Source of the DNA: an uncultured Algibacter sp.
Lineage (GTDB): Bacteria > Bacteroidota > Bacteroidia > Flavobacteriales > Flavobacteriaceae
Direction of reading: 5' to 3'
Assembly: GCF_947487575.1 (NCBI RefSeq)
Contig: NZ_CANKXG010000006.1
Coordinates: 62,001-126,000 of the forward strand
Length of the DNA: 64,000 nt
Shown: in pieces, positions 56,884-64,000 of the stretch
How positions within the stretch are numbered: position 1 is the stretch's first letter
How the letters are laid out: each line of letters opens with the position of its first letter
Notes under the pieces: generated by a model
The model's input: only the letters and a program-made list of their open reading frames with translations
The model's database searches: none
Told to the model about the DNA's origin: nothing
Program-made: the position numbers and the translations under genes

Positions 56884-59139
56884 TCATTGACTGATAATTA
56901 AAGTTCCTGATTTTATTAAATCAGTATGATTTACGAAATACCCATCAACATCTTTATTTCCTAATTTAATATGTTGATTTTTATTATTTATTCGTTGTAT
57001 AACTAACTCCTTATTTTCATAATACTTACTATTCAACTTTATTGTAATCTTATCAAAAACAGGAGTAGTAATAGCATATTTAGGTTCTGCTGGGGTTACA
57101 GGATAAATGCCCATCATTGAGAAAACTGCCCAAGCACTCATAGTTCCTGTATCGTCATTTCCTGGAAGTCCGTCGGGTGTATTTTTAAAATGTTTTTTTA
57201 ATAATTCATTTACTTTTTGCCCCGTTTTATATTCTTGCCCTTTTATATGATTAAACAAAAATGGATAATTTATATCTGGCTCATTAGCCATATCAAACTG
57301 GTTTTTCTTAAAAACATCTTCCAGTCTATTTACAAAAGGTGTATCGCCTCCCATTAATTCTATAAGCCCTTTGGTATCATGAGAAACCATAAAAGTGTAC
57401 TGCCATGCATTACCTTCTATAAAACCTAAGTTTTTCTCAAAATTGGCCCCTGCTTCAGGATTGTATGGTGCCACCCAACTGCTATCGTCATTTTTAGGTC
57501 GTAACAAATTTAATTCTTTATCAAAGAGTTTTCTATATGAAATAGCACGTTCTGAAAAGGTGTTATAATCATCTTTTTTATCTAATGCTTTTGCTAATTG
57601 TGCAATGGCAAAATCTGAAATATTATACTCTTGAGTGGTTGACACAGAACCACTATGAACAGTCTTTGTGGTTAAATAGCCTTTTTCAATATAATCTTTA
57701 ATACCTGGGCGCAACGGGTTATTTTCTAATTGTGTTGCACTCTTTTTCATGGCCTCATAAGCTTTTTCAACATCAAAATCTTGAATACCTTTTAAATAAG
57801 TATCTGCTATAATAATACCTGCTGGGTCTCCTACCATGGTTGTGGTTTCAGTTGCATTTAGCTCCCATTTTGGTAACCAACCTGATTCATCATAAATCTG
57901 CAACATACTTTTTACCATATTCGATTGTTGTTCTGGATATACCAAACTCATCAATTGGTGCAAATTCCTGTAAGTATCCCATAACGAAAACACAGTGTAA
58001 CGCGTACCATCGGTTTTTAAAGTTTCCCTAGTTTTCATTTTTGGATACTCGCCGTTAAAATCGTTTAAGGTATTTGGATGAATTAGCGTGTGATACAAAG
58101 CAGTGTAAAAAATAGTTTTATCATCGGCTGTACCGCCTTCAACTTCTATTCGCGATAAATACGTGTTCCATTCTTTTTTAGCATCAGCAAGAATATCGTC
58201 AAAACTTTTATCTGCTGTTTCTTTTTCTAAATTTTCACGTGCATTTTCTATGCTCACGTAGGAGACGCCTATTTTCATTTCAACCGTTGATGGTTTATCA
58301 AATTTATAACGCATAAACGCACCAATACTATCGCCAACCACTTCTTTTGTATAGTTTTCTTTAATTCGTGTTTCGGCATTATACGTCATCCAGTCTGCTT
58401 CCACACCTGTGTAGTTTCTTGGTTTTTTCCAAATACCAAATTCATCAGCAGGTTTTGAAAAGCGCGCTACAAAATAAACAGGATAAGCTTCTTCTGGTTT
58501 GTAATAACAAAATGACCCTACGCTACGCATTCCTTCAATTTCAGTAGACGATACCACTTTTACCATGGCACCTTCTTCATTCGTTAATCCTAAACCTAGA
58601 TTTAAAAGAATATTAGCATCTCCAGCAGGAAAATGATATTTACTTACACCTACTCGTGTTGTAGCCGTAGCTTCAACTTTCACATTGTATTTATCAATTT
58701 TATTGCTGTAATAACCTATAGTTGCGTTTTCTTCTGAATAAGTTGAACCATATTTTAAATGATTTGTTTCTAAACTCCCTATTGTTGGCATTGCTAAAAT
58801 TACGCCAAGCTCTGGGCAACCCACACCACTTAAATTAACATGACTAAAGCCCGTTAAAAAAGGGTTTTCATTGATATACGGTGTTGATAACCAACGGCTA
58901 TCTTTTTCTAAAGGTAAGTTTTGAAAGCCTGCTACATTAAACGGCGATACATTAGCCATACCACGAACCGCAATAGGACCAGGATTGGTGGTTCCAAAAT
59001 TGGAAGTTCCTATAAACGGATTTACATATTGCGTGAAATCTTTTAAAACTTCAACTTTATTTACTTCTTCTTTACAAGAAAACAGCATCAAAACAACACT
59101 TATAAAAAGTAATAATTCTTTATTAAAAATATTTCTCAT
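56884..59139 (-). CDS. GH92 alpha-mannosidase
   Basis: 751 residues with lipoprotein signal (FISVVLMLFSC, then KEE). Motifs: YVNPFIGTSNFGTTNPGP, FLTGFSHVNLSGVGCPELG, FSLWDTYRNLHQLMSL, LGFIEGNAWQYTFMVSHD (catalytic-acid Glu), GNDDTGTMSAWAVFSMMGIYPV (base motif, with Ala in place of the usual Tyr). Last gene of the run that begins at the right edge, 19 bases after the DUF418 gene. Confidence 0.95.
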   Translation of the reverse strand: MRNIFNKELLLFISVVLMLFSCKEEVNKVEVLKDFTQYVNPFIGTSNFGTTNPGPIAVRGMANVSPFNVAGFQNLPLEKDSRWLSTPYINENPFLTGFSHVNLSGVGCPELGVILAMPTIGSLETNHLKYGSTYSEENATIGYYSNKIDKYNVKVEATATTRVGVSKYHFPAGDANILLNLGLGLTNEEGAMVKVVSSTEIEGMRSVGSFCYYKPEEAYPVYFVARFSKPADEFGIWKKPRNYTGVEADWMTYNAETRIKENYTKEVVGDSIGAFMRYKFDKPSTVEMKIGVSYVSIENARENLEKETADKSFDDILADAKKEWNTYLSRIEVEGGTADDKTIFYTALYHTLIHPNTLNDFNGEYPKMKTRETLKTDGTRYTVFSLWDTYRNLHQLMSLVYPEQQSNMVKSMLQIYDESGWLPKWELNATETTTMVGDPAGIIIADTYLKGIQDFDVEKAYEAMKKSATQLENNPLRPGIKDYIEKGYLTTKTVHSGSVSTTQEYNISDFAIAQLAKALDKKDDYNTFSERAISYRKLFDKELNLLRPKNDDSSWVAPYNPEAGANFEKNLGFIEGNAWQYTFMVSHDTKGLIELMGGDTPFVNRLEDVFKKNQFDMANEPDINYPFLFNHIKGQEYKTGQKVNELLKKHFKNTPDGLPGNDDTGTMSAWAVFSMMGIYPVTPAEPKYAITTPVFDKITIKLNSKYYENKELVIQRINNKNQHIKLGNKDVDGYFVNHTDLIKSGTLIISQ

Positions 59140-59158
59140 TTTTTAGTAATGTGTTATG

Positions 59159-60328
59159 TTAATTTATTTTTCTAAATTTTAATTTAAAATCCATTAATGT
59201 AAAAGCTCTCCATACCCACTCTAGCGGACCATAATAAAAATGTTTTAACCAAAACTTACAAAAGAACCCTTGTAAAACAAAAAATGTAATCCCGTATAAA
59301 AAGCACATAGTAGCGCCAAAATATTTATACATGGCAAAACCATATCCGTAAAAGAATATAGTTCCAAAAAGAGCTTGAACAACATAATTTGTTAAACTCA
59401 TTCTACCATAGTTTATTAAAATAGAACTCTTTGCTTTTTGAAAAATAGACGTGTATATGACTATAAAAAGTGCTATAATAAAAAATGTGAATACAAAATT
59501 AAAATAGGATGAAAACAATTGATTTAATAAATCTATTTGTACCTTAGAAAAGGTACTTTCTTGGAAACTTAAAGGCACATAATGAAACACTAAAGCCAAT
59601 AGCCCACAAACCATTAAAACCTTAAGGGTTATTTTTTTGTGTTTATCAATATTTTTAAAATATTTAAATCTTCCTAATAATAAACCTACAATGAATAAGC
59701 CTATCATTTGTATATATCGGTTTGTGTTAATCATAAATTGCCATTTGGCAAGATGACCATTTATAGAGTTAAAGTTAACGACATCAAAAAACGAACCTTC
59801 CATAAAAGTTTTGGATACTAAAGCCCAATGATGCCAACTGTTTTTATGCACAAATGCATTATCCGTAAAGGAAATAAACAAGTTATAGAGTGTAGGTATC
59901 TGTATAGTAAATAACACTCCCAAAATAATTAAAAAGGGTGTTTTTAATTTGTACATAGGAACAAGAATTAACCCTAACAAAGCAAAAATGGTAAGTATTT
60001 CCCCTATATAAAACAACGAAAAAATATACCCTATGATAAATAAAATTACAAGGCGCCAAACGAATCTTAATCTAAAATCCTCTCCCTTAACTTCTCTATT
60101 ATTTAGTTGAATAAAAAAACTAAAACCAAACATTATTGAAAAAATTGAATAGGCTTTACTTGCGAATATGAAAAAGACAACTTTTCTAATAATGATATTT
60201 AATTCTGCTAAAACACCCGTTGCTTCAGGATAATTTGCTAAATCGAATTGCTCAAGAGCATGAACTAATAATATTCCAAAAAGTGCAAAACCTCTAATAG
60301 CATCTACTAATTCAATTCTTTTAGTCAT
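59159..60328 (-). CDS. DUF418 family membrane protein (YeiB-like)
   Basis: 389 residues with about 9-10 membrane helices. IELVDAIRGFALFGILLVHA at the start and YGPLEWVWRAFT near the end are the DUF418 signature; the fold is related to membrane acyltransferases. Function of the family is not established. Placement between two GH92 genes with gaps of 14 and 19 bases indicates co-transcription, so it may modify or transport something linked to glycan use, but this is only positional. Confidence 0.85.
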   Translation of the reverse strand: MTKRIELVDAIRGFALFGILLVHALEQFDLANYPEATGVLAELNIIIRKVVFFIFASKAYSIFSIMFGFSFFIQLNNREVKGEDFRLRFVWRLVILFIIGYIFSLFYIGEILTIFALLGLILVPMYKLKTPFLIILGVLFTIQIPTLYNLFISFTDNAFVHKNSWHHWALVSKTFMEGSFFDVVNFNSINGHLAKWQFMINTNRYIQMIGLFIVGLLLGRFKYFKNIDKHKKITLKVLMVCGLLALVFHYVPLSFQESTFSKVQIDLLNQLFSSYFNFVFTFFIIALFIVIYTSIFQKAKSSILINYGRMSLTNYVVQALFGTIFFYGYGFAMYKYFGATMCFLYGITFFVLQGFFCKFWLKHFYYGPLEWVWRAFTLMDFKLKFRKIN

Positions 60329-60342
60329 ATCCTAAATCCATA

Positions 60343-62703
60343 TTAATTATTTTTTTCACTTAAACTCAACGAATACGGCACAGCATCAGCATCACTAGAC
60401 CAATTCTTATTTGGTGTGTTATCCATTTCAAAATACAATTCACCACCATTTTGAATAGCATCAAACGTAATAAATGATTTGTTATGAGCTTCAGAATTTA
60501 AAGTAGCTGATTGAATATAAAAGTTCTCTTTCGAGTTATTAGGTGCCGAAATTTGAAACGTTTTTCCATTTTCTAAATGTATGGTTGCTTTTTTAAATAA
60601 AGGACTGCCAATAACATATTGATTTACGGCTGGCGTAACAGGATAAAAACCTAAAGCACTAAATACGTACCAAGCTGATGTTTGTCCGTTATCCTCATCA
60701 CCACAATACCCATCTGGTGTTGGCGTGTATAATTTTGTTAATACCTCTCTAATTTTTTCTTGCGTTTTATAACTTGTATTTGCATAATTATACAGATAAA
60801 TCATGTGTTGAATGGGCTGATTTCCATGTGCATAGTTCCCCATATTCATAATTTGCATTTCTCTTATTTCGTGAATGGTAAAGCCGTAATACGAATTATC
60901 AAAATCTGGCGGCATGTTAAACACAGCATCTAATTGGTTTACAAAAGCTTCTTTCCCTCCCATTAAATCAATTAAACCATTGACATCATGAAAAACGGAC
61001 CATGTGTAGTGTAGACTGTTACCTTCGGTAAACGCATCGCCCCATTTTAAAGGATTAAAAGGCGATTGAAACGAACCGTCTTCATTTTTACCACGCATCC
61101 AACCTGTTTCAGAATCAAATAAATTCTTGTAATTTAAAGAACGTTTGTAAAATGTATTTGCCATATCTTCTTTACCAAGTTTTTTTGCCATTTGCGCAAT
61201 TGTAAAATCGGCATAAGCATATTCAAGCGTTCGGGCAGCGTTTTCTTTTATTCCAACATTGTATGGCACATAACCTAATTTGTTATAATAATCAATCCCT
61301 TCTCGTCCTACTGACTTAATCACTTTTCCGCCTCTAGAAAGCGGTCTGTTTTCTGCTGTAGTTGCATTTTTAATCATGGCTTCTAAAAGCAAATCAACAT
61401 TATCTACAGTAACACCTTTTAAAAATGCATCTGAAATAATTGGTGACGAATTAGAACCTATCATACAATCGCGATGTCCAGGACTAGCCCATTCTGGTAA
61501 CCAACCAGATTCTTTGTAGGTATTTGCCAATCCTTCCATAATTTGGCTATTTAGCTCTGGGTAGACCATATTGAAAAAAGGAAAAACAGCTCTAAACGTA
61601 TCCCAAAATCCGTTATCGGTAAACATATAACCTGGTAAAACTTCGCCGTTATATGGGCTGTAATGCACTATGTTATTGTCTTTATCTAATTCGTGTAATT
61701 TTCTTGGGAATAATAACACACGATATAAACAGGAATAAAAGGTTCTGATGTTATCTATATTATCATCTTCAACTGTAATTTTGTTTAACTCTGTTTCCCA
61801 TGATGCCTTTGCTTTTTCTAACGTATCATCAAAAGTATCGGCTCCTATTTCTCGGTTTAAATTGAGTTCTGCTTGCTCTAAACTTATAAATGACGATGCT
61901 ACTTTTACATGGACTTCCTCGCCTCGTTTTGTTTTAAAACCCACAATGGCTCCAACATGTTCTCCCTCGCTTTCTTTAGAGTTTTCTAATAGTTTCCAAT
62001 TATCGTCCCAAGTGTGCGTTACTTCAAAATCTTTATCAAATTCTGCCACAAAATAGTTATGAAAATTTTCTGGAACACCCCCTTTATTATTTCTACAGTA
62101 GCCTATAATTTTTCGTTCTTCGGGTATAATTTTAACCATAGATCCTTTAAAAAAGGCATCTAATAAAATATACGATTGATTATCTGGAAAGGTAAATTTA
62201 AAATGAGCTGCTCGCTCTGTTGGTGTAACCTCAGCAGTAACATCATAATCTGCTAAATACACACTATAATGGTGTGGTTTTACAGTTTCTGCTTTATGAG
62301 AAAACCAAGATTGACGTTCGTCTTCTTGATATTTTAAATCGCCCGTTACCGCCATTAATGAAAATGCGGCATAATCGTTTATCCACGGACTTGGTTGGTG
62401 GGTTTGTTTAATACCTCGTATTTTATTTTCGTCGTACTTGTATGTCCAACCATCTCCCATTTTGGAAGTCATTGGTGTCCAGAAATTCATTCCCCAAGGT
62501 GTTGCAATTGCAGGATATGTATTTCCGTTTGATAAATCGAAAGAAGAATCTGTTCCCATTAAAGGGTTTACAAAATCTACTAAACTTTTTCCTTTCGAAA
62601 TTATATTCGAAGTATTTTCTTTTTCCGCTTCTTGATTACAAGAAAGCATACTTAAAAATAATACACAAAATAAATATTTAACTGTCTTCATACATCTTTT
62701 CAT
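60343..62703 (-). CDS. GH92 alpha-mannosidase
   Basis: 786 residues, lipoprotein signal LFLSMLSC followed by NQEAEKE. Motifs: FVNPLMGTDSSFDLSNGNTYPA, RGIKQTHQPSPWINDYAAF, DNGFWDTFRAVFPFF, DAFTEGNSLHYTWSVFHD (catalytic-acid Glu), GDEDNGQTSAWYVFSALGFYPV, which carries both carboxylates implicated as base in characterised GH92. Its ATG shares one base with the manA stop (TAATG), so translation is coupled; an internal Met at 62691 is an alternative start. Confidence 0.95.
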   Translation of the reverse strand: MKRCMKTVKYLFCVLFLSMLSCNQEAEKENTSNIISKGKSLVDFVNPLMGTDSSFDLSNGNTYPAIATPWGMNFWTPMTSKMGDGWTYKYDENKIRGIKQTHQPSPWINDYAAFSLMAVTGDLKYQEDERQSWFSHKAETVKPHHYSVYLADYDVTAEVTPTERAAHFKFTFPDNQSYILLDAFFKGSMVKIIPEERKIIGYCRNNKGGVPENFHNYFVAEFDKDFEVTHTWDDNWKLLENSKESEGEHVGAIVGFKTKRGEEVHVKVASSFISLEQAELNLNREIGADTFDDTLEKAKASWETELNKITVEDDNIDNIRTFYSCLYRVLLFPRKLHELDKDNNIVHYSPYNGEVLPGYMFTDNGFWDTFRAVFPFFNMVYPELNSQIMEGLANTYKESGWLPEWASPGHRDCMIGSNSSPIISDAFLKGVTVDNVDLLLEAMIKNATTAENRPLSRGGKVIKSVGREGIDYYNKLGYVPYNVGIKENAARTLEYAYADFTIAQMAKKLGKEDMANTFYKRSLNYKNLFDSETGWMRGKNEDGSFQSPFNPLKWGDAFTEGNSLHYTWSVFHDVNGLIDLMGGKEAFVNQLDAVFNMPPDFDNSYYGFTIHEIREMQIMNMGNYAHGNQPIQHMIYLYNYANTSYKTQEKIREVLTKLYTPTPDGYCGDEDNGQTSAWYVFSALGFYPVTPAVNQYVIGSPLFKKATIHLENGKTFQISAPNNSKENFYIQSATLNSEAHNKSFITFDAIQNGGELYFEMDNTPNKNWSSDADAVPYSLSLSEKNN

Positions 62704-63674
62704 TAATAATACGCTTCTAAAATTTTAACTCCTGTTGATTCTAATTGTATTTCGCTTAAACTTGCGGGGATTAAAAGTGTTTCCCCTTTTTTAATATCGT
62801 AGCGTTCACCATTACAACTTAAATTAGCTGCACCTTCAACACACACATAAATAACAAAAGAATCTAGATTTGAATAATCTTTTTTCATCGTACCATCTAA
62901 CGCAATAATATTGGTTTTAAAATATGGCGAATGCACTAGTGTATTTGATTTATTTGTCTCTAGTTTGTAATCTGTTTTATAAGCATCGTGCACTTCGTAG
63001 TCTATAACATCAATCGCTAAATCGTTATGCAACTCGCGCTTTTCCCCCGTTTTAGCATCTACTCTATCGTAATCATAAATTCTATAGGTAATGTCTGATG
63101 TTTGCTGAATTTCTGCCAATAAAACACCTGCACCAATAGCATGGACTCTACCCGTTGGAATATAAAATGTATCCCCTTTTTCTACAATTTCATGATGCAT
63201 TACATTTAAAATCGTATTATTTTCTAAATGCGTTTTATAGTCTTCTTGATTTATTTTTTCATCAAAACCAACAATTAATTCTGCATCTTTATCGGCGCCC
63301 ATAACATACCACATTTCATTTTTACCAAACGAATTATGACGCTCTTTTGCTATCTCGTTACTTGGATGCACTTGAATGGATAATGGTGTTTTAGCATCAA
63401 TAAATTTAATGAGTAACGGAAATTTATCGCCAAAGGTTTCGTAGACATTATTACCTGCAAAATCGCCTTTAAACTCATTTATTAATGCTTTTAAACTTTT
63501 ACCTTTAAGAGGCCCTTCTGCAACCAAGGTTTCATCGTTTTCAACTCCTGAAATCTCCCAAGATTCTCCTATGCTTTCTTCTGTATAATCTTTATTTAAA
63601 ACTGTTTTTAATTTTTCGCCTCCCCAAATTCTATATTTATAAAGGGGCGTAAATTTTAAAGGGTATAAATTCAT
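62703..63674 (-). CDS. manA: Mannose-6-phosphate isomerase (class I)
   Basis: About 323 residues from the ATG at 63674 (MNLYPLKFTPLYKYRIWGG); the longer frame to 63725 overlaps the preceding gene and begins with low-complexity residues. Zinc-site motifs of the family: SIQVHPSN, KNEMWYVM and YIPTGRVHAIGAG, followed by YRIYDYDR. The enzyme interconverts mannose 6-phosphate and fructose 6-phosphate in the cytoplasm, the entry of mannose into glycolysis. A locus-specific copy beside GH92 genes supports mannose as main product. A mannose kinase is not visible in the window. Confidence 0.93.
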   Translation of the reverse strand: MNLYPLKFTPLYKYRIWGGEKLKTVLNKDYTEESIGESWEISGVENDETLVAEGPLKGKSLKALINEFKGDFAGNNVYETFGDKFPLLIKFIDAKTPLSIQVHPSNEIAKERHNSFGKNEMWYVMGADKDAELIVGFDEKINQEDYKTHLENNTILNVMHHEIVEKGDTFYIPTGRVHAIGAGVLLAEIQQTSDITYRIYDYDRVDAKTGEKRELHNDLAIDVIDYEVHDAYKTDYKLETNKSNTLVHSPYFKTNIIALDGTMKKDYSNLDSFVIYVCVEGAANLSCNGERYDIKKGETLLIPASLSEIQLESTGVKILEAYY

Positions 63675-63708
63675 TTTATGTTTATAATTAAAGTTACTAT
63701 TTATGTTA

Positions 63709-64000
63709 TTAAAAAAATATTTCATCTACAAATATCCAAGAAGCATTTCCCGCTCCTTCATGCCATTTAGGTAGTACTTTTGGGTTATGCACTATAATCT
63801 TTAAATATCGCTTTTTTACTTCAGGAAAAACAACATTGTATCGTTTTATTACAGCACTAGTATTTATGTTATTCTCGTTTAATTTTAAACGACCTGCTTT
63901 TTTAAAATCTTTGTTGTTCGAACTGGAATACACCGTGATATGGGTTGGAAATAAAATCCAGTCTTGGGCTTTTCCCAAACAACTGACCGTAATATTATTA
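63709..64000 (-). CDS. C-terminal fragment, probable GH20-type beta-hexosaminidase
   Basis: The open frame continues past the right edge; 96 residues plus stop are visible. It resembles the discoidin-like tail of Bacteroidota GH20 hexosaminidases: QDWILFPTHITVYSS, RYLKIIVHNPKVLPKWHEGAG, SWIFVDEIF. The GH20 domain itself is outside, so this rests on the tail alone; similar tails exist on other hydrolases. A hexosaminidase would fit removal of GlcNAc from N-glycans. It is probably the upstream gene of manA in the same unit. Confidence 0.5.
   Translation of the reverse strand, partial: NNITVSCLGKAQDWILFPTHITVYSSSNNKDFKKAGRLKLNENNINTSAVIKRYNVVFPEVKKRYLKIIVHNPKVLPKWHEGAGNASWIFVDEIFF

Noticed and set aside
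1-64000. CRISPR arrays, tRNA/rRNA genes, insertion sequences.
   Set aside because: I saw no regular short repeats, no tRNA-like cloverleaf sequence and no transposase frame; the only mobile-type trace is loss and decay at 47508-48247.
1-64000. Sulfated mannan as substrate.
   Set aside because: No sulfatase or sulfatase-maturating enzyme is encoded in the window, so sulfated diatom mannan is less likely as the sole target.

Overview
The window is AT-rich chromosomal DNA of a Bacteroidota, most likely a (marine) Flavobacteriaceae. The evidence is two SusC/SusD pairs, a hybrid two-component regulator with a fused AraC domain, many lipoprotein signal peptides, a PNGase F homologue close to the Elizabethkingia enzyme, and candidate TAnnTTTG promoter boxes. 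Almost everything belongs to one large polysaccharide/glycoprotein utilisation locus aimed at alpha-mannosides. I count six GH92 alpha-mannosidases, three GH38-type proteins (one cut by the window start), one GH125, one PNGase F, one GH115, one GH28, and at the far right a fragment that looks like the C-terminus of a GH20 hexosaminidase.

Layout. 1-3895 (minus): GH38-type gene (partial), LacI regulator, FucP-like sugar permease. 4040-26352 (minus): susC, susD, two hairpins, GH92, GH28, GH92, GH125, a PI-PLC-type phosphodiesterase, GH115, a calcineurin-type phosphoesterase, then the hybrid sensor/regulator. 26681-29161 (plus): myo-inositol oxygenase and a sodium:solute symporter. 29197-38646 (minus): CaiB-type CoA-transferase, two GH92 (one with an inserted PA14 domain), uxaB, uxaA. 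39072-46292 (plus): two tandem GH38-type paralogues ending at a strong terminator. 46395-47480 (minus): PNGase F. 47508-48247: a decayed permease remnant and otherwise gene-free DNA. 48248-50037: LytS/LytTR pair. 50153-56666: second susC/susD plus a FIVAR/LamG lipoprotein. 56884-64000: GH92, DUF418 membrane protein, GH92, mannose-6-phosphate isomerase, and the partial gene.

How the parts may work together (inference): PNGase F releases N-glycans, SusCD pairs import oligosaccharides, GH92/GH38/GH125 strip alpha-mannose, FucP-like permease takes up mannose, and ManA feeds it to glycolysis after phosphorylation. GH115 and myo-inositol oxygenase would both give glucuronate, and UxaB/UxaA belong to hexuronate breakdown. 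The combination of alpha-mannosidases, a PI-PLC-type enzyme, a phosphoesterase, and inositol oxygenase with a possible inositol symporter suggests a testable idea: scavenging of inositol-phosphate-linked mannosides such as GPI anchors, alongside N-glycans. Glucuronomannan or fungal phosphomannan are the main alternatives.

Regulation visible in the DNA: three near-identical LacI operators (consensus ACTAAACCGNTTTAGT) in front of the regulator and both GH38 transcription units, with a weaker fourth before PNGase F; a 13-base element at nearly the same distance before the permease and the first susC; and a third element, GTTGTTNGTCGAAA, in three intergenic regions including the second susC promoter.
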